Below, piece after piece: positions 45,418-56,671 of a stretch of 64,000 nt of DNA (its first letter is position 1; every line of letters starts with the position of its first letter). The translations under genes were made by a program, and so were the position numbers. Source of the stretch: Cepaea hortensis (lineage: Eukaryota > Mollusca > Gastropoda > Stylommatophora > Helicidae); contig OY992881.1 in NCBI GenBank assembly GCA_963921405.1, positions 6,797,578 through 6,861,577 of the forward strand. The letters run 5' to 3'. Under the pieces are notes generated by a model that worked only from the letters and a program-made list of their open reading frames with translations, did no database searches and was not told the DNA's origin.

Positions 45418-45845
45418 AAAGTAATGCAGCTTTACAGAACAGAATTACGAAACATACAGGACGTTGCGGCGACGAGCCTTCATCAGCAAAGAAATACGTA
45501 CACAAAACTCAACATATGGTCACGGGGAAGACGCTCCGGTGACTACATTAAGGCATAAGGGCGAGATGAGAAGAATAAAAAGATGAAAAATGAGAGCAAT
45601 GAAAAGAACATAAAAAATTTGAAAACAAAAATGTTGCTACTTATCATCTCAGAATCCCACGAATGTCACCTTTGTCCCCTTGTATACACATCTGTAGGTG
45701 TTGGTGGGTCATGGGAACCGGAGTGGGGGATGTAACGGTTCAGTGAAGGTTCCAGGTAAATGAGTGGAAGTGGTACATGAAAAAAGGGGCAGGCAGGTAA
45801 GGCGGGAAACTGGAAGCAATGGAGGTGTGATGGTGCTGGACACAC
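45418..45845 (-). mobile_element. Dispersed element, left arm of large inverted repeat
   Basis: About 430 bp matching 47305-47745 in inverse orientation, including the order CCATTGCTTCCAGTTTC, GTACCACTTCCACTCATTTA, GATTCTGAGAT, AGTAGCAACATTTG and ATGCCTTAAT. Near its 3' end (minus strand, 45461-45487) it has CTGATGA, a short GC stem and GCAAC, which resembles a damaged hammerhead ribozyme core. Some Penelope-like retroelements carry such motifs, so that class is a possible identity, not shown. Confidence 0.65.
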
Positions 45846-45957
45846 CCACAGTATATCCATCATCCTGGCTGTCTCTGGTATTCGCCGTTTCAAGATTTCC
45901 ATTATGGGATATGCTCACACACACAGCAAGAGCAAACCTGGGTCTTACGAACTAGTT

Positions 45958-46196
45958 TTTTGTTGTTGTTGTAAAGTTACATATCCCTTACAGGACGTTG
46001 CAGTCAACACTAGCATTTTTCAGCTGTTGTTGATGTTCTTGACAAGATTACGCTCAGTAGTTGCCATTGCTTTCTGAGCGACCATAAGTAACCAACGCGA
46101 CGCGATCCACTGCCGAATCTCGCGCAGCTGTGTTCCTCACGTCGATGTACGGGATTACGGAGAAAGTCGTTAACCCCATCGCCATGGAGACCGGCT
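45958..46196 (-). mobile_element. Fragment of hAT subterminal region
   Basis: The minus strand aligns with 52870-53115, the left subterminal part of the complete hAT element. Shared blocks include CACAGCTGC, CAGAAAGCAAT, ACATCAACAACAGC, GTGTTGACTGCAA and CGTCCTGTAA. A translated motif Asn-Pro-Val...His-Ser-Cys...Arg-Phe-Gly-Ser is shared, so the region may once have coded. No terminus is seen here. Confidence 0.65.
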
Positions 46197-46270
46197 ACAC
46201 ACCAGTAACACACAGTAATCTTGCTTCCTGTGCCTACCCATATCATGTGTATTACCGGTGGCCTGATCTA

Positions 46271-46828
46271 CGAGGGTAAGTTAAGAAGTAAATCACAAAT
46301 GGCTGTAGAAAAATAAATAACTATGATAGCAACTTGAAACCAGTTTATGTTTATACATACATTTCCCTTTATTTCTCAACATAATTTCCACCAACAATGA
46401 TGCACTTATCCCATCGTTTGATCAGTTCTCCGAAACCAGCTGCATAAATCTGCGTGCCCTGTTTTCATTTATCGGCCATCCCACGTATTGATTCGCCCTC
46501 GTAATTTTGTCCACCCAACTATGCACCGCTTTACGAGAAATCGTTAGGGGCTAAATCCACTGAAAACTCACCTTGGCGGGAGACATTTCGCGAACGACGC
46601 CGAAGTTGATTGTGAAGTGAAAAAGTGGTTTACAAAGAGAGCACGCAGTTCTATGCAGCCGGTTTGTGAGGACTGATAAAACGATGGGATAAGAGCATTA
46701 ATGTTGGTGGAAATTATGTTGAGAAATAAAGGGACAATGTATGTATAAAAGTAAACTGGTTTCAAGTTCTCATCATATTTAGTTATTTTTCTACAGCCAT
46801 TTGTCACTTACTTATTAATTTATCCTCG
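46271..46828. mobile_element. Palindromic mariner-derived element (MITE-like)
   Basis: A 558-bp element with terminal inverted repeats of about 165 bp starting CGAGGGTAAGTTAAGAAGTA, flanked by TA on both sides (46269-46270 and 46829-46830), the mariner target. Each arm is a copy of a mariner transposase gene's 3' end. On the minus strand the left arm ends Ile-Lys-Arg-Trp-Asp-Lys-Cys-Ile-Ile-Val-Gly-Gly-Asn-Tyr-Val-Glu-Lys-stop. The right arm gives the same ending on the plus strand (46660-46722). A longer C-terminal piece (Gly-Gly-Arg-His-Phe-Ala-Asn-Asp) precedes it in a shifted frame at 46574-46640. Two 3' halves therefore face outward. No full transposase remains. Confidence 0.8.
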
Positions 46829-47304
46829 TAAATAATACAATGCATTTGGCAATTTGATCCTATAATACGTGGTATAACAATCAGCCTTACAGACCCTATT
46901 TCATAGGGAACAGTATGAATGAAGCCTCGTATCTGTAGACCTTCCTATTCCGCATACCCCATGTGGCATATCACAGGTACTATACCAGTTCCCCCCCCCC
47001 CTCTCTCTCTCCTTTCTCATATATACCATACATATGTGTATGTATACTAGTGCATGAATGTTTGTTGATGTGTGTAGATGTATGTATGTGCGCTCACGCA
47101 TATCAGTCCACCCAGACTTTAAGACTCGCTTCGTAGACACATAAAGAAGCACAGCAAATAAGTTTTGTTAGTATCACTATCATACTTAGGTGCACACGTC
47201 ATTGCTCTTTAATACTCATCCACAATGGCCAGCCCGTTCACTGGCACCCACTCATGCTTTGTACGTACATCCACTGGGACTCCTTAGCTTTCAGTCTCGG
47301 ACAA
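46829..47304. other. No gene recognised; C/CT run
   Basis: Contains a C run followed by CT repeats at 46989-47010. Otherwise nothing. Confidence 0.5.
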
Positions 47305-47745
47305 CCATCACCTCTCCATTGCTTCCAGTTTCTCGCCTTACATTCCTTCCTCTTGTTCATGTACCACTTCCACTCATTTACATGGAATGTTCACTGAACT
47401 GTTACCAACCCCCACCCCGGTTCCCATGACCCACAGACTCCCACGGCTGTGTATAACAGAGGACAAAGGTAACATTCGCGTTAGTATTACAGGGATTCTG
47501 AGATAAGTAGCAACATTTGTTTTTCAAATTTTAATTTTCTCTTCATTGCTCTCATTTGTTTCATCTTTTCATTCTTCTCATCCCGTCCTTATGCCTTAAT
47601 AATGTAGTCACCGGGGGTGTCTTCTCCGTGACAATATTTTGTGTTTATTGTATGTATTTGTTTGCTGATGAGGGCTGGTCACCGCAACGCCCTTGTATTG
47701 TTTCGTAATTCTGTTCTGTAATTCTGTATTACTTTGTGTTATTTT
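47305..47745 (+). mobile_element. Dispersed element, right arm of large inverted repeat
   Basis: Plus-strand partner of 45418-45845. The hammerhead-like core lies at 47665-47690 (CTGATGA, then CACCGCAACG), with GCAA instead of the required GAAA as in the other copy. The two arms differ by small indels and about 15 percent substitutions by eye, so they were inserted or copied some time ago. Confidence 0.65.
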
Positions 47746-48429
47746 ATTTTGTTGGGTAATGGAGGACACGTCAACTGGACACTCGCTTCTTGTTTGCAAG
47801 GGAAGATGAGATAATTGTTGTTCGTCAACAAGAATGTTATGTAGTTTATTAACAAATAAAACTGTACTTATAGTTGTCCACCGTGGTGATTGTTACAGTT
47901 CGACTGACAGCGACGGTGTATGGTAAACTTAGTTGCTTACAACCAAAGAGATTGCCAATACGCGTTTTACCTGGCTTAGGCGACTCGCAGTCTTGTCTAA
48001 CGATGGGACAGTAGCAATGCCATAGCAACTTGATCTACGTCATAGCTACCCTTATTTGTTTAAATGTTTAAAAACCTTTTTAAAGCTTTTTATCCTTATT
48101 TTTTTTCCCTTATATTTTTTGTATCTATTCATTATCTTGTGGTGTTACACCGGCTAAATAAATAAATACACAGTCTTTTATTATATAAGATAACATTTTG
48201 TTGCGTCAAAAGTAATTAAAATTATAAAAGTGTGACGTGACTGGAACAAGGTTGCAGAACACTGATCAAAAATTTGTAATACGCACTGCTAAGCTGTGTT
48301 GCCAGTTGGGCAGATTTCACGCCAAATTGGGCTACATTTCAGGACTATCACGGAAAATTTAACGTGTTGGCGGGATGCGGTAGTTTTGGGCTAGTTTTGG
48401 TAGCGTGTGTGGATTAATAGTGCAGTACA
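47746..48429. other. No gene recognised
   Basis: AT-rich. CTGTGTTGCCAGTTGGGCAG at about 48294 resembles the termini of some hAT elements and might be the left end of the relic that follows, but I cannot find the matching right end. Confidence 0.35.
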
Positions 48430-49740
48430 TCAATGTAACATTTCATGACGGCAGCATTTGATTGGCCTTTTGATATATAATAAAAGGCACCGATCTGGTT
48501 GTAGTGAGCACGTGTTACCAACATGCATTACTGATAGCTTCAACAGAGGCGTGATTTCTGAACTGGATCAGTTCATGGATCAACTTTCATTTATTCAAAC
48601 TTATTACAATATACGTCACGCAAAGGCATCACAGCTGCCATTTTCCACACCAACAAAACCTGTAACACGTGAATGGCTATCATTTTAACAACGTTTCAAT
48701 GCCCATTAAAAATAATTACTCGCAATACTTTAATGAAGATGATGAAGAATTCTTAAACTATATTCCGAATATTGCTCAGATTAAAGGCATGCTGTACATA
48801 CATGAGAAATTCAAAACTTTTTTTTTCTTTGATAAATTAGAAATTTATAGTGCTACATCTCATTTAATTTTGTTTTTATACTTCCTCCTATACTATCAGT
48901 TGTACAAAATTATTGTTGATACAGACGAAGAAACTTCCAGCAGCTTGGTGAATAAATATTGTCAGAACTTTCAGAAAAATAATGGAGAAAAATTCTGGCC
49001 ATGTTGCGGCAGTTCTCTGACAGTTACTACAGCATTACTTACTGGAGTTGACATTTAAGCCAACATAGAAGACATGGTCAAGTCAGTTGTTACTAAGAAG
49101 AAAGGGAATGTGGACACAAATAAATGGGCCAATGATTGGATCGCTTTTTTCTAAGTCTAATGTTCCAACTGTTATTTAATTTATCAAGGATTTAAATATT
49201 TCTTATGAATCATCTGTTGTATGTGAAGTAGCAGGAATTGTAGAACAAAAGCCGAAAAGTGATTTTGACTTAATTTTATTTATCCTCCACTAAACAAAGC
49301 AAAAAATGTTTGATGACCCCAGAAACAAATGCCTTGAGGATGAAGTCACCATGTTTCAAAAATTACGGCAACCAACTTTACAACCGTTAAATTATTGGAA
49401 TAATGAACATAGGTTTCCACTGCTAAAAGCAAGTGCGAAAATTGTTTTGGCCATACCAATGTCATCAGCAGCAGTAGAGCGCTTATTTAGTGCAGCTGGA
49501 TTGTTGTTGAGTAAGTTACGAAAACGGATGTTACCAGATCTCGTTATAAACTCTGTGTATATCAGATTTGTATGTACGATGAAAATTGTGGAAATGGTTC
49601 ATTCAGGGAGTACATGGATTAACTGAATTATTAGAAACAGTCGATCAGCAGGAAATTGATAATGTGCTGAATGTACAGAGTGACTCAAAAACAGAATGAG
49701 AGTTTCAGAATGACACTGAATTGTCATATTTAGAGTAAAC
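48430..49740 (+). pseudogene. hAT transposase relic
   Basis: The C-terminal dimerisation domain is clear at 49306-49626: Phe-Pro-Leu-Leu-Lys-Ala-Ser-Ala-Lys, then Ile-Pro-Met-Ser-Ser-Ala-Ala-Val-Glu-Arg-Leu-Phe-Ser-Ala-Ala-Gly and Lys-Leu-Arg-Lys-Arg-Met. This is the hallmark of hAT transposases (hAT C-terminal dimerisation family). Upstream, broken frames at 48458-49285 probably hold the rest of the catalytic region, but stops and shifts prevent a confident call of the catalytic residues. It is a different hAT lineage from the GTF2IRD2-like one at 53-55 kb. Confidence 0.75.
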
Positions 49741-50780
49741 GTTTTTAAAAATAAAATACTCTTGAATATTAAAATTAATAAATTCTGTCGGTTTACATGT
49801 CTCTTTGTACTTGTAATCCTATTTAGTAGACACTAAACCTAAACTTTCATAAATTTTATAATTTTATTTGAACTGTATTCCATGTTAAACCCGACATCCC
49901 ACATTGTGCCAACGGCTTCGGGTGGAGGAGAGCAATTGGGAGGGTATAAGCCTTATCCTAGTGCGAGGAAACGCAACCTAAATACTTAATGTCATGGCAG
50001 GGCAGACCAGGCCCTAAGCCGTGGTTGGCAACTGGTTTAGGATCGAAGCTCCGACAGGCAGACAGTTAGAGCATTGCTATGCTGATCCGGCAGCTTCTGT
50101 AGCTTGTCTTGTTCCTGACGCATTGATGTTTTCTTTCCTCTGGAGTACACTAGACAGGCCGAGAGAGGATCATGCTGCATGGACAACACATGATCTCTAA
50201 ATTCAGCCCAGGCTTTGTGTTATGGAGAGGTAAATCTCCATTTTACAAACTATCGTCTGCCAAGACGGCAAGGTGCCAGTCACTTCATATTAATATATGT
50301 GATGGGACAGGCATAAATTACCATGGCATGGGATGGGATGCGACAGAAAAATATGTCCCATGGACAAGCCTGAAGATTTCACAGCCAGCTGCAGTTATGT
50401 GTTGTTTTATCTAAAGCTATTCTGAAGATCATTTTTTGACCCAGTTCACCAACCATACAAACCTGCAGGGGCAGTGAAGATATCTGCCACGGGTATGAAC
50501 TGATTCACGACTAACATTCAAAGGCACTGGGTGATACCGTATGTACATTTGTAGACGAGCTTGGTTGCCGTCTCTTTTTCTAATACAAAAGCGTGGACAA
50601 CGAAAGAATAGACTGCTTGTCTGGGTGCAGTGTGATGACCGAGTGTCGATATTATAAGTGTGTGGTGAAGCTTGACATAGACTTTGATAGATCTAGAACG
50701 GGGACTTCCAATCGTCATCGTTCCATGAATACTGTGGAAACAATAATGCCACCTATGTTGAATGCAAGTTACAAGTGTTA
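49741..50780. other. No gene recognised
   Basis: About 1 kb of unassigned sequence. The short frames lack motifs. The stretch at 49890-50110 is more GC-rich than its neighbours and may be a retroposon end, unproven. Confidence 0.4.
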
Positions 50781-50906
50781 CGGTATTGCTGGCAGGATGT
50801 GGGCCATCTATCGACTGCTCCTGGGAATGAACATGATGTGTTCCGGTATAGTTGGCAGGATGTGTGCCAACTATTGACTGCTCTCGTGAATGAACATGAT
50901 ATGTAT
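50781..50906. repeat. 63-bp direct repeat x2
   Basis: CGGTAT...GGCAGGATGTG...CTGCTC...AATGAACATGATATG occurs twice at 63-bp spacing, with a few changes. Confidence 0.8.
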
Positions 50907-52314
50907 GTAAATTCAAGGCAAGCCATGCCATATGACTTAAAATTCTTGTTTTAGTGCTCCAGCAAAAATACAATGTGTGTTGTTCTTTCTTGCTGGTATT
51001 CATCATCTTGGCTTGTCTCGCACACTTGTTTGGATGTCTTCTTTGAACTACGGTACACCAACAGCAGCACTACAAGACAGCAACTGAAGGTTGACTAGTC
51101 TGCAAGCCCCGTGTAAACGTATCTGGGTAATGTGTACCTTTGTGTATATTCCAAGCCTGTTGTTGATGATAAAGTTGATGTTAAAAGCATAGATAATGAA
51201 GATCGAATCATACGCTAGGAAGTTAATGTTTTACTTGTACACTGCGTCAGAAGAAGAAAGTTTGCTGTATACCTCAACAATATTTATCAGTCAGGATGAA
51301 GTCAATATTAATAATATCAAACAAGCAGTCTAATGCGAGGTTATGCCATCTCCAGGCATGCGAGCCAGCAAACATCATGTTTGCTCTCAAGAATCTGAGA
51401 GCGTTAACTATTGGTTTAGACAAGTATTGACAAAGATGACCAAGAAAATAACGGTTAGTTAATAACAAAGCGGCGTTTCAAACAGTAAGCTAAACAGTGC
51501 TTGTTCAAGCACCGCTAAAATACACGACACAACTGGATAATTTACGTGAACTACGTAGTAACTAACCGAACTACCCGAATCATACCGATAGTTGGGCAGA
51601 AATAAGCGGTAGAAGAACATCATTCCCGGCCATATTTGTGGCCTGACCGAGGCTCGTGAATGATAGTGTTGAAAATGGTTGTCTAATGAGATGTTGTCGT
51701 TCTGAATACTAGAGCCGTCAGAGACTTGCCTGTTGTACTGATGTAATTACAGTTGTGTTAGATGGCCAGGTAAATACTGCAGTATGTGGGTGATCAGCTA
51801 TTTCCGGTTAATGACTAGCACTGAATGACATCTAGGGGTACACAACTGTCATTGTTGAATTATTCTTAGTTACTAGTTGTTGGTTCAGGAAGATGTGACA
51901 CCAGGTATGTAAATGTAGCTGTATGATGGTGTTTGTCTGGTCTGGCATTCGAGTATACCTGTTCCATCAGCTAGACTTCGGGTCGTGTCTGGGTGATACG
52001 GGTGTCTGAAAACATCCACGTGAATTAGGTGGACGTTACGGTCAGTATTTATGTCATTGTGTGCTGAGTTCGAGGCGCGCCGGAAAGGTAGTGTGCTTTC
52101 TTGCCAGCAGAGTGTCCGTGATGACTGACCGGCAGTGGTAGTATGTGTCCGACTCTACACCGCCAGAGTGGACCCGGACTTGTCAGACGTGTATTGGTTA
52201 ATCTGGAAACTGTCTAGACGTTGATGTATGGGGGTACCTTTTCGATGGAGCAGGGGATTTATTGCAAAATGAAATTGATAGAGCCGGGATACGACTAGGG
52301 ATTGAAGTTGATAT
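50907..52314. other. No gene recognised
   Basis: About 1.4 kb without an open frame above 64 codons or a recognisable repeat. Confidence 0.5.
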
Positions 52315-52395
52315 AATCATCATGTAATAAGATATGGAAATATGGTATATGGCCAAAAGATTGGAAGAGAATTATTTTCATTCCAATACCAAAAA

Positions 52396-52428
<33 letters not shown>

Positions 52429-52778
52429 GGGGGGGGGGCAAACCTGAAATTATGCACCAACTATAAAACTGTTGCCCTGATCAGTCATGAAGTAAAATTC
52501 TACTAAAAATCGTAATGGGAAGACTTCGTAAGAAAATGGAAGAAAATATTAACGTGGCTCAAGCTAAATTTAGACAAGGAAGGGGAACACGAAATCACAT
52601 ACTCAACATGCGTTTAATAATAGAGAAGTGTAGAGAACTTAATGCAAACCTATTCTCGTGGTTTTTGGATTATTCAAAGGCGCCTGACTGTGTACAACAT
52701 CAGAAACTTTGAGAAATCATGTGGGAAATGGGCTTTTCTTATAATTTAAAACAACTTATAAAAATGTTCTATCTAGAC
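52315..52778 (+). pseudogene. LINE reverse transcriptase, left part, split by hAT
   Basis: Starts with Trp-Pro-Lys-Asp-Trp-Lys-Arg and Ile-Pro-Ile-Pro-Lys-Lys, then a (GT)n and G run at 52398-52438 interrupts the frame. The frame at 52515-52712 follows with Lys-Phe-Arg-Gln-Gly-Arg-Gly-Thr and the first catalytic Asp block Trp-Phe-Leu-Asp-Tyr-Ser-Lys-Ala-Pro-Asp (Phe-Asp expected at the end). A stop lies at 52710-52712. It continues to the target site ATCTAGAC at 52771-52778 and resumes at 56680. Same family type as 25853-26639. Confidence 0.8.
52398..52438. repeat. (GT)n and G run inside the LINE
   Basis: About 29 bases of GT repeat then 12 G, at a position where the LINE reading frame should continue. 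A microsatellite has grown within the reverse transcriptase. Confidence 0.9.
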
Positions 52779-53349
52779 CAGGGGTCACCACACTTTTTTC
52801 ACGGCGGGCCGGATTAGCTGAGAAAATGACGAGCGCGGGCCGGATAGTCATTCTGTACAATACTTGCGCCATTCTCCGTGGCGAAGGTTTTACGGACGCG
52901 GTTCGTAATCCGGTATACACGCGTTCGAAACACAGCTGCTCGCGATTTGGCAGCAGACAACGTTGCACTTGTTTTTGTGCTATGTTATGGGTGCCGGTCG
53001 TTCAGAAAGCAATAGTAAACTACTGAACGTAAACTTGCCAAGACATCAACAACAGCAAACAATGCAGGTGTTGACTGCAAACGTCCTGTAAAGGATATAC
53101 AGCTAACTTTAGCAATAATTGCAAGCTAGAACGAAAGCTCTGGGAAAAAAGACGAAAAACTAAGTTAATCATTGGAAGGGCGTGCAATGCACAAAAAAAA
53201 AAAAAAAAAAAAACAAACAAAGACAACCAACTCATTTATTTAGTAAACAAAGTTATCAAAGAAGGCGACGTTAGCAAAAAGATAGTTACATCAGACCTAA
53301 TGTGCACATATCCGAATCTCACAAACTAAGCAGCAAAAGAGGATAGGGA

Positions 53350-55061
53350 GATTTGTGAAACTGACGTGTGGCTTTCAAAATACCATCAATGTTTGGTTTG
53401 GAATTGCTGCATCCAATCAAGAGAAATGCTTTCAAATGTCAGTCAATCTCGTTCGATGTGGTGACTTCACAGACTTCATTTTTTTGAAAATGTTTGCTCA
53501 CAGACATAAGTTGTTCCAAACACTGATGCCATACCAGCGTCAAATTTCTTAAGTTTCGGAAACTCAACATCAGGTAAGCAACGGTACAATTCAACAAGTT
53601 TTCCTTCTCTGTGCTTCTCTTTCAACAAGTCATTTGCTTGAAAATCAATGAGCTCCAATTGTAATTCAACTGGCACATCATCAAGGTTACAATCAAACGG
53701 ATTCTGGAACAGAAGAATGTCACTCTCAATTCTGTCAAGATCTGAAAATCTCTCTAAACTCTTTGAAACAGTGAAAATGAGATATGTTTTCTCCTTCCAT
53801 TTGTGCTTCTAACAATGACAGCTTTCTCCGAAATCCTTTGATGGTTCTGTAGAGATCACAGACGAGGTAAACCTTTCCCTGAAGTTTCAAGTTCAGTTCA
53901 TTCATGTCGACCAAAAATGACAATTTTTACAGCCAGGTAAGATCTGACAGCTGTGAATCAGCTCTATCTTTTTCAGTGAGGAAAACATCTATTTCGTTTC
54001 GGAGCTTGTAAAAACGAAGCAGGACTTTACCGCAGCTGAGCCACCTGACTGATGTGTGATAAGGCAAGTCACAGAATTCAGAATCAATGTATTCAAGAAA
54101 AGCCTGAAACTGACGGTGATTAAGTGCACGTTCCCGAATCAAGTTCACAGCAGAAACGACTGGTTTCAGTACACAATAAATATCTAAGTGTTCCCACAGA
54201 GTACTTGCTGATGTATGATGCAGTGTATGAACAGTGCGCCCGGAATTTGCAAATCTTCCAACTGAGTCCTGATCTGCCCCACCAGACCCTTCCTCACTCC
54301 AGCTATGTTTATTTTCCTCCATCAACTGTAACACCTCGAAGCTGATTCCGCTGAAGATTATAGTCTTGCAAAATTGTTTGCACTTCCACGAAAATGTCTT
54401 TCCCAGATGTTGTTCCATGCATGCTGCAAACATACGCCAACTCTTCCGTTATCTGAAAGTCCAAATTGACACCACGAATGAACATGAGAAGTTGTGACGT
54501 ACTCTAGAGGTCAGTAGACTCATCCAGCGCCAGAGAATACCACAACAAAATCGTAGCTTTCTCGCGTATCTGTAGCACTATGTTCTCTCCAAATTCTTCT
54601 TTTCTCCGCACAACTGAACTTGCCGAAAGGCTGATAGTTCTAAACAAATCGGCTTTCTCAGGACACAAGTCATTTGCTGCTTCGAACATACACTCTTTGA
54701 TGAAGTTGTCATCAGTAAACGGCTTTCCTCGTTCTGCCATCTTATGCACTGTTTTGTAACTTGTACCAGTGACAGATTCATTTTCAGCAAACTTTCTCGT
54801 GAAGAGATTTCTTTGTGTGTCAAAACTACGTTTAATGGATTCATATTTCCCAGAACGTAACTTTCCAGAAAACTTTTAATATGTTGATAAATGTTTTGTT
54901 TCGTAGTGACGCCGAAGATTGTACTCTTTCAAAACGGCAACACTTTCACTGCATATTACGCAACTGGTTTTCTTGTCCTTTGTTTCAACAAAGAAGTACT
55001 TTACTCCCCATTCCTCATTGAAAAATCGACACTCGACATTCACTTTTGTTTTCCTAGTAGC
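53350..55061 (-). pseudogene. hAT transposase, GTF2IRD2/Charlie8-like, decayed
   Basis: The likely start is the ATG at 55061 (Met-Ala-Thr-Arg-Lys). A BED-like zinc finger follows (Cys-Val-Ile-Cys, later His-Tyr-Glu-Thr-Lys-His; about residues 35-58). Then come Phe-Ile-Lys-Glu-Cys-Met, Ile-Ser-Leu-Ser-Ala-Ser-Ser-Val-Val-Arg-Arg and Leu-Ala-Leu-Asp-Glu-Ser-Thr-Asp (first catalytic Asp region) at about 54510-54720. Next are Phe-Ile-Arg-Gly-Val and Met-His-Gly-Thr-Thr-Ser-Gly-Lys-Asp (54430-54490), Tyr-His-Thr-Ser-Val-Arg-Trp-Leu-Ser (54040) and the C-terminal Gly-Thr-Thr-Tyr-Val-Cys-Glu-Gln-Thr-Phe-Ser (53480). Frameshifts or stops fall near 54890, 54750, 54505, 54330, 53930, 53735 and 53475. 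This is the hAT family from which vertebrate GTF2IRD2 acquired its transposase part. The copy cannot be active. Confidence 0.85.
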
Positions 55062-55359
55062 CATAATTAAGGGTGAAGTACACGGGATATGAAAATGAAA
55101 AAAAGACATTAAATTAGAAACATAATTAAAATCCTATTGAAACAGAAGAAAAGCAGAGGACTAGGGGTCACTGGTGAAGCTACGGCTCATCAAAGGTACA
55201 AATACAGTTTATAGGTGCCTTTGTGTAACCGCATAGAGATGATAGAGATAATAGCACAACGCCGACTGCTCATGGGCCGTAGAAGAAGAAAGGAATATGA
55301 AGACAGAGAGAATCTCATTCTATTATATTTATTATTATTATATTTATTTATACCATAAA

Positions 55360-56172
55360 GAATATGCGTTATGAAGACATCATACGGGTTGAAGATGTTA
55401 AATATATTTTGAAAAAGGCAAAAGACGCGGCACCAGGGCCTGATGGGGTCATGTATGGCCACATGAAGGCTTTGAGCGATGCAGACCTGAAGGAGATGAC
55501 CGACTGCTTTAACCAGAGCATTAGGACAGCATCAGTACCACAGGATTGGGTGCACAGTTATCTCATCCCTCTCCCAAAACCATTCAAGGATCATTCAAAG
55601 CTTAGTGGCTTTAGGATCATCACCCTTCAAAATACATTTGGGAAGGTTTTAGAGAAGATAGTTGCTGTCAAGCTGCAAGAGTTTTTGGAAAGGGGGAAGC
55701 TTCTTTCAAGAGGCCTGGGGAGCCACAGGCCAGGAAAAGATACCTGGTCAAATGCAGCCACCTTTGCCTTTGACGTTTATGAGGGGTTCCAGAGTAGACA
55801 AGACATGATGGCGGCGGCGCTTGATCTCGAGGATGCATACAATAGAGTTCGATATGATATTTTGATGACCGCACTGATGGAGAAGGGGGTCAATCCCTGG
55901 TTGGTGAACTGGATAGCGGCCGTCCTACATTCTCGACGGATTGCTCTCCGTCTGGGTGCATGGACCTCATAGCCACATATTTTAACCCCATGACTGCCAC
56001 AGGAATATGCAATCTCACCGGTGCTCTTTAACGTGTATACGAGCAAAATTGCAAACCTAGAAGCACCAGGGGTTGGAAGGATACTAACATTTGCAGATGA
56101 TATTCTTGCATATAGGCAGGGGAGACATAGGGAGAAAACAGCCCAGGAGCTACAGGTGACATTAGACAACGT
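55360..56172 (+). pseudogene. RNase H-LINE reverse transcriptase fragment inside the hAT
   Basis: Open from 55364 to 55972, with Ala-Pro-Gly-Pro-Asp-Gly-Val, Leu-Ile-Pro-Leu-Pro-Lys-Pro, Phe-Arg-Ile-Ile-Thr-Leu-Gln and Ala-Leu-Asp-Leu-Glu-Asp-Ala-Tyr-Asn-Arg-Val (first catalytic Asp). After a stop near 55970, Ile-Ser-Pro-Val-Leu-Phe-Asn-Val-Tyr-Thr and Thr-Phe-Ala-Asp-Asp-Ile-Leu-Ala-Tyr (the FADD catalytic block) follow in another frame at 56010-56115. The segment Ser-Pro-Val-Leu-Phe-Asn-Val-Tyr-Thr-Ser-Lys-Ile is shared with the LINE at 57984-59650, so both belong to one family. It is truncated at both ends. Confidence 0.8.
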
Positions 56173-56345
56173 GGAAAAACAGTGGCCACGCTCGGCCGTG
56201 CCTGGGGCACGTTCGGCCTTCTGCTGGGTAGTGGCTCAGAGGGATGAGTTCAAACCCTCTGCTGAAAATTAGACATCAGCATCTCTTCGGCCTCAGTTGT
56301 TCTCAAGGCCAAAGAGGCGGGAACATGGCGTGACTGGCCTCTTAT
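56173..56345 (+). mobile_element. SINE-like segment within the hAT
   Basis: GTGGCTCAGAGGGATGAGTT followed by CAAACCC gives a B-box-like GAGTTCAAACCC, after a GC-rich head with CTCGGCCGTGCC repeats. It abuts the LINE fragment abruptly. No second copy in this window, so the family is unconfirmed. Confidence 0.35.
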
Positions 56346-56600
56346 AGGCACGCCAACACAACATCCAAGTATCCTATGCATTTTTACCAGGGTATTATGG
56401 GATATGCTACTCCATACTCTCGCAGAGCCGCGGCAGGCGGCTTCATTTGGTAATAGAATATATATCTCATAATAAAGTTTGCAAAATATATAAATCGGGT
56501 CGCATAAATAAACAGCCTAGAGCAGCCAGGAGGTCTCCGCACGTGTGAAGATCTCCTATTATTCTAAACATAATATATACATTTAAATTGTATCACAACG
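56346..56600. other. hAT right subterminal region
   Basis: AT-rich sequence inside the hAT element, up to the right terminal inverted repeat. No gene. Confidence 0.5.
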
Positions 56601-56671
56601 TCTCGTGTTTTATACGTTGAGTACCGTCGCGGGACGGATCCGGCCCGCGGGCCGTAGTTTGGTGACCCCTG

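Larger units (their letters stand above)
52779..56671 (-). mobile_element. Complete hAT element with 8-bp target duplication
   Basis: A 3893-bp element. The left terminus is CAGGGGTCACCACACTTTTT. The right terminus, read on the minus strand, is CAGGGGTCACCAAACTACGG. The first twelve bases of the inverted repeat match perfectly and both are followed by a GGCGGGCC- or GCGGGCC-type block. The flanks are a perfect 8-bp duplication ATCTAGAC (52771-52778 and 56672-56679), as expected for hAT. It interrupts a LINE reverse transcriptase. Inside are a decayed transposase gene (minus), a second LINE fragment (plus) and a SINE-like segment, so it accumulated insertions after it landed. Confidence 0.92.
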
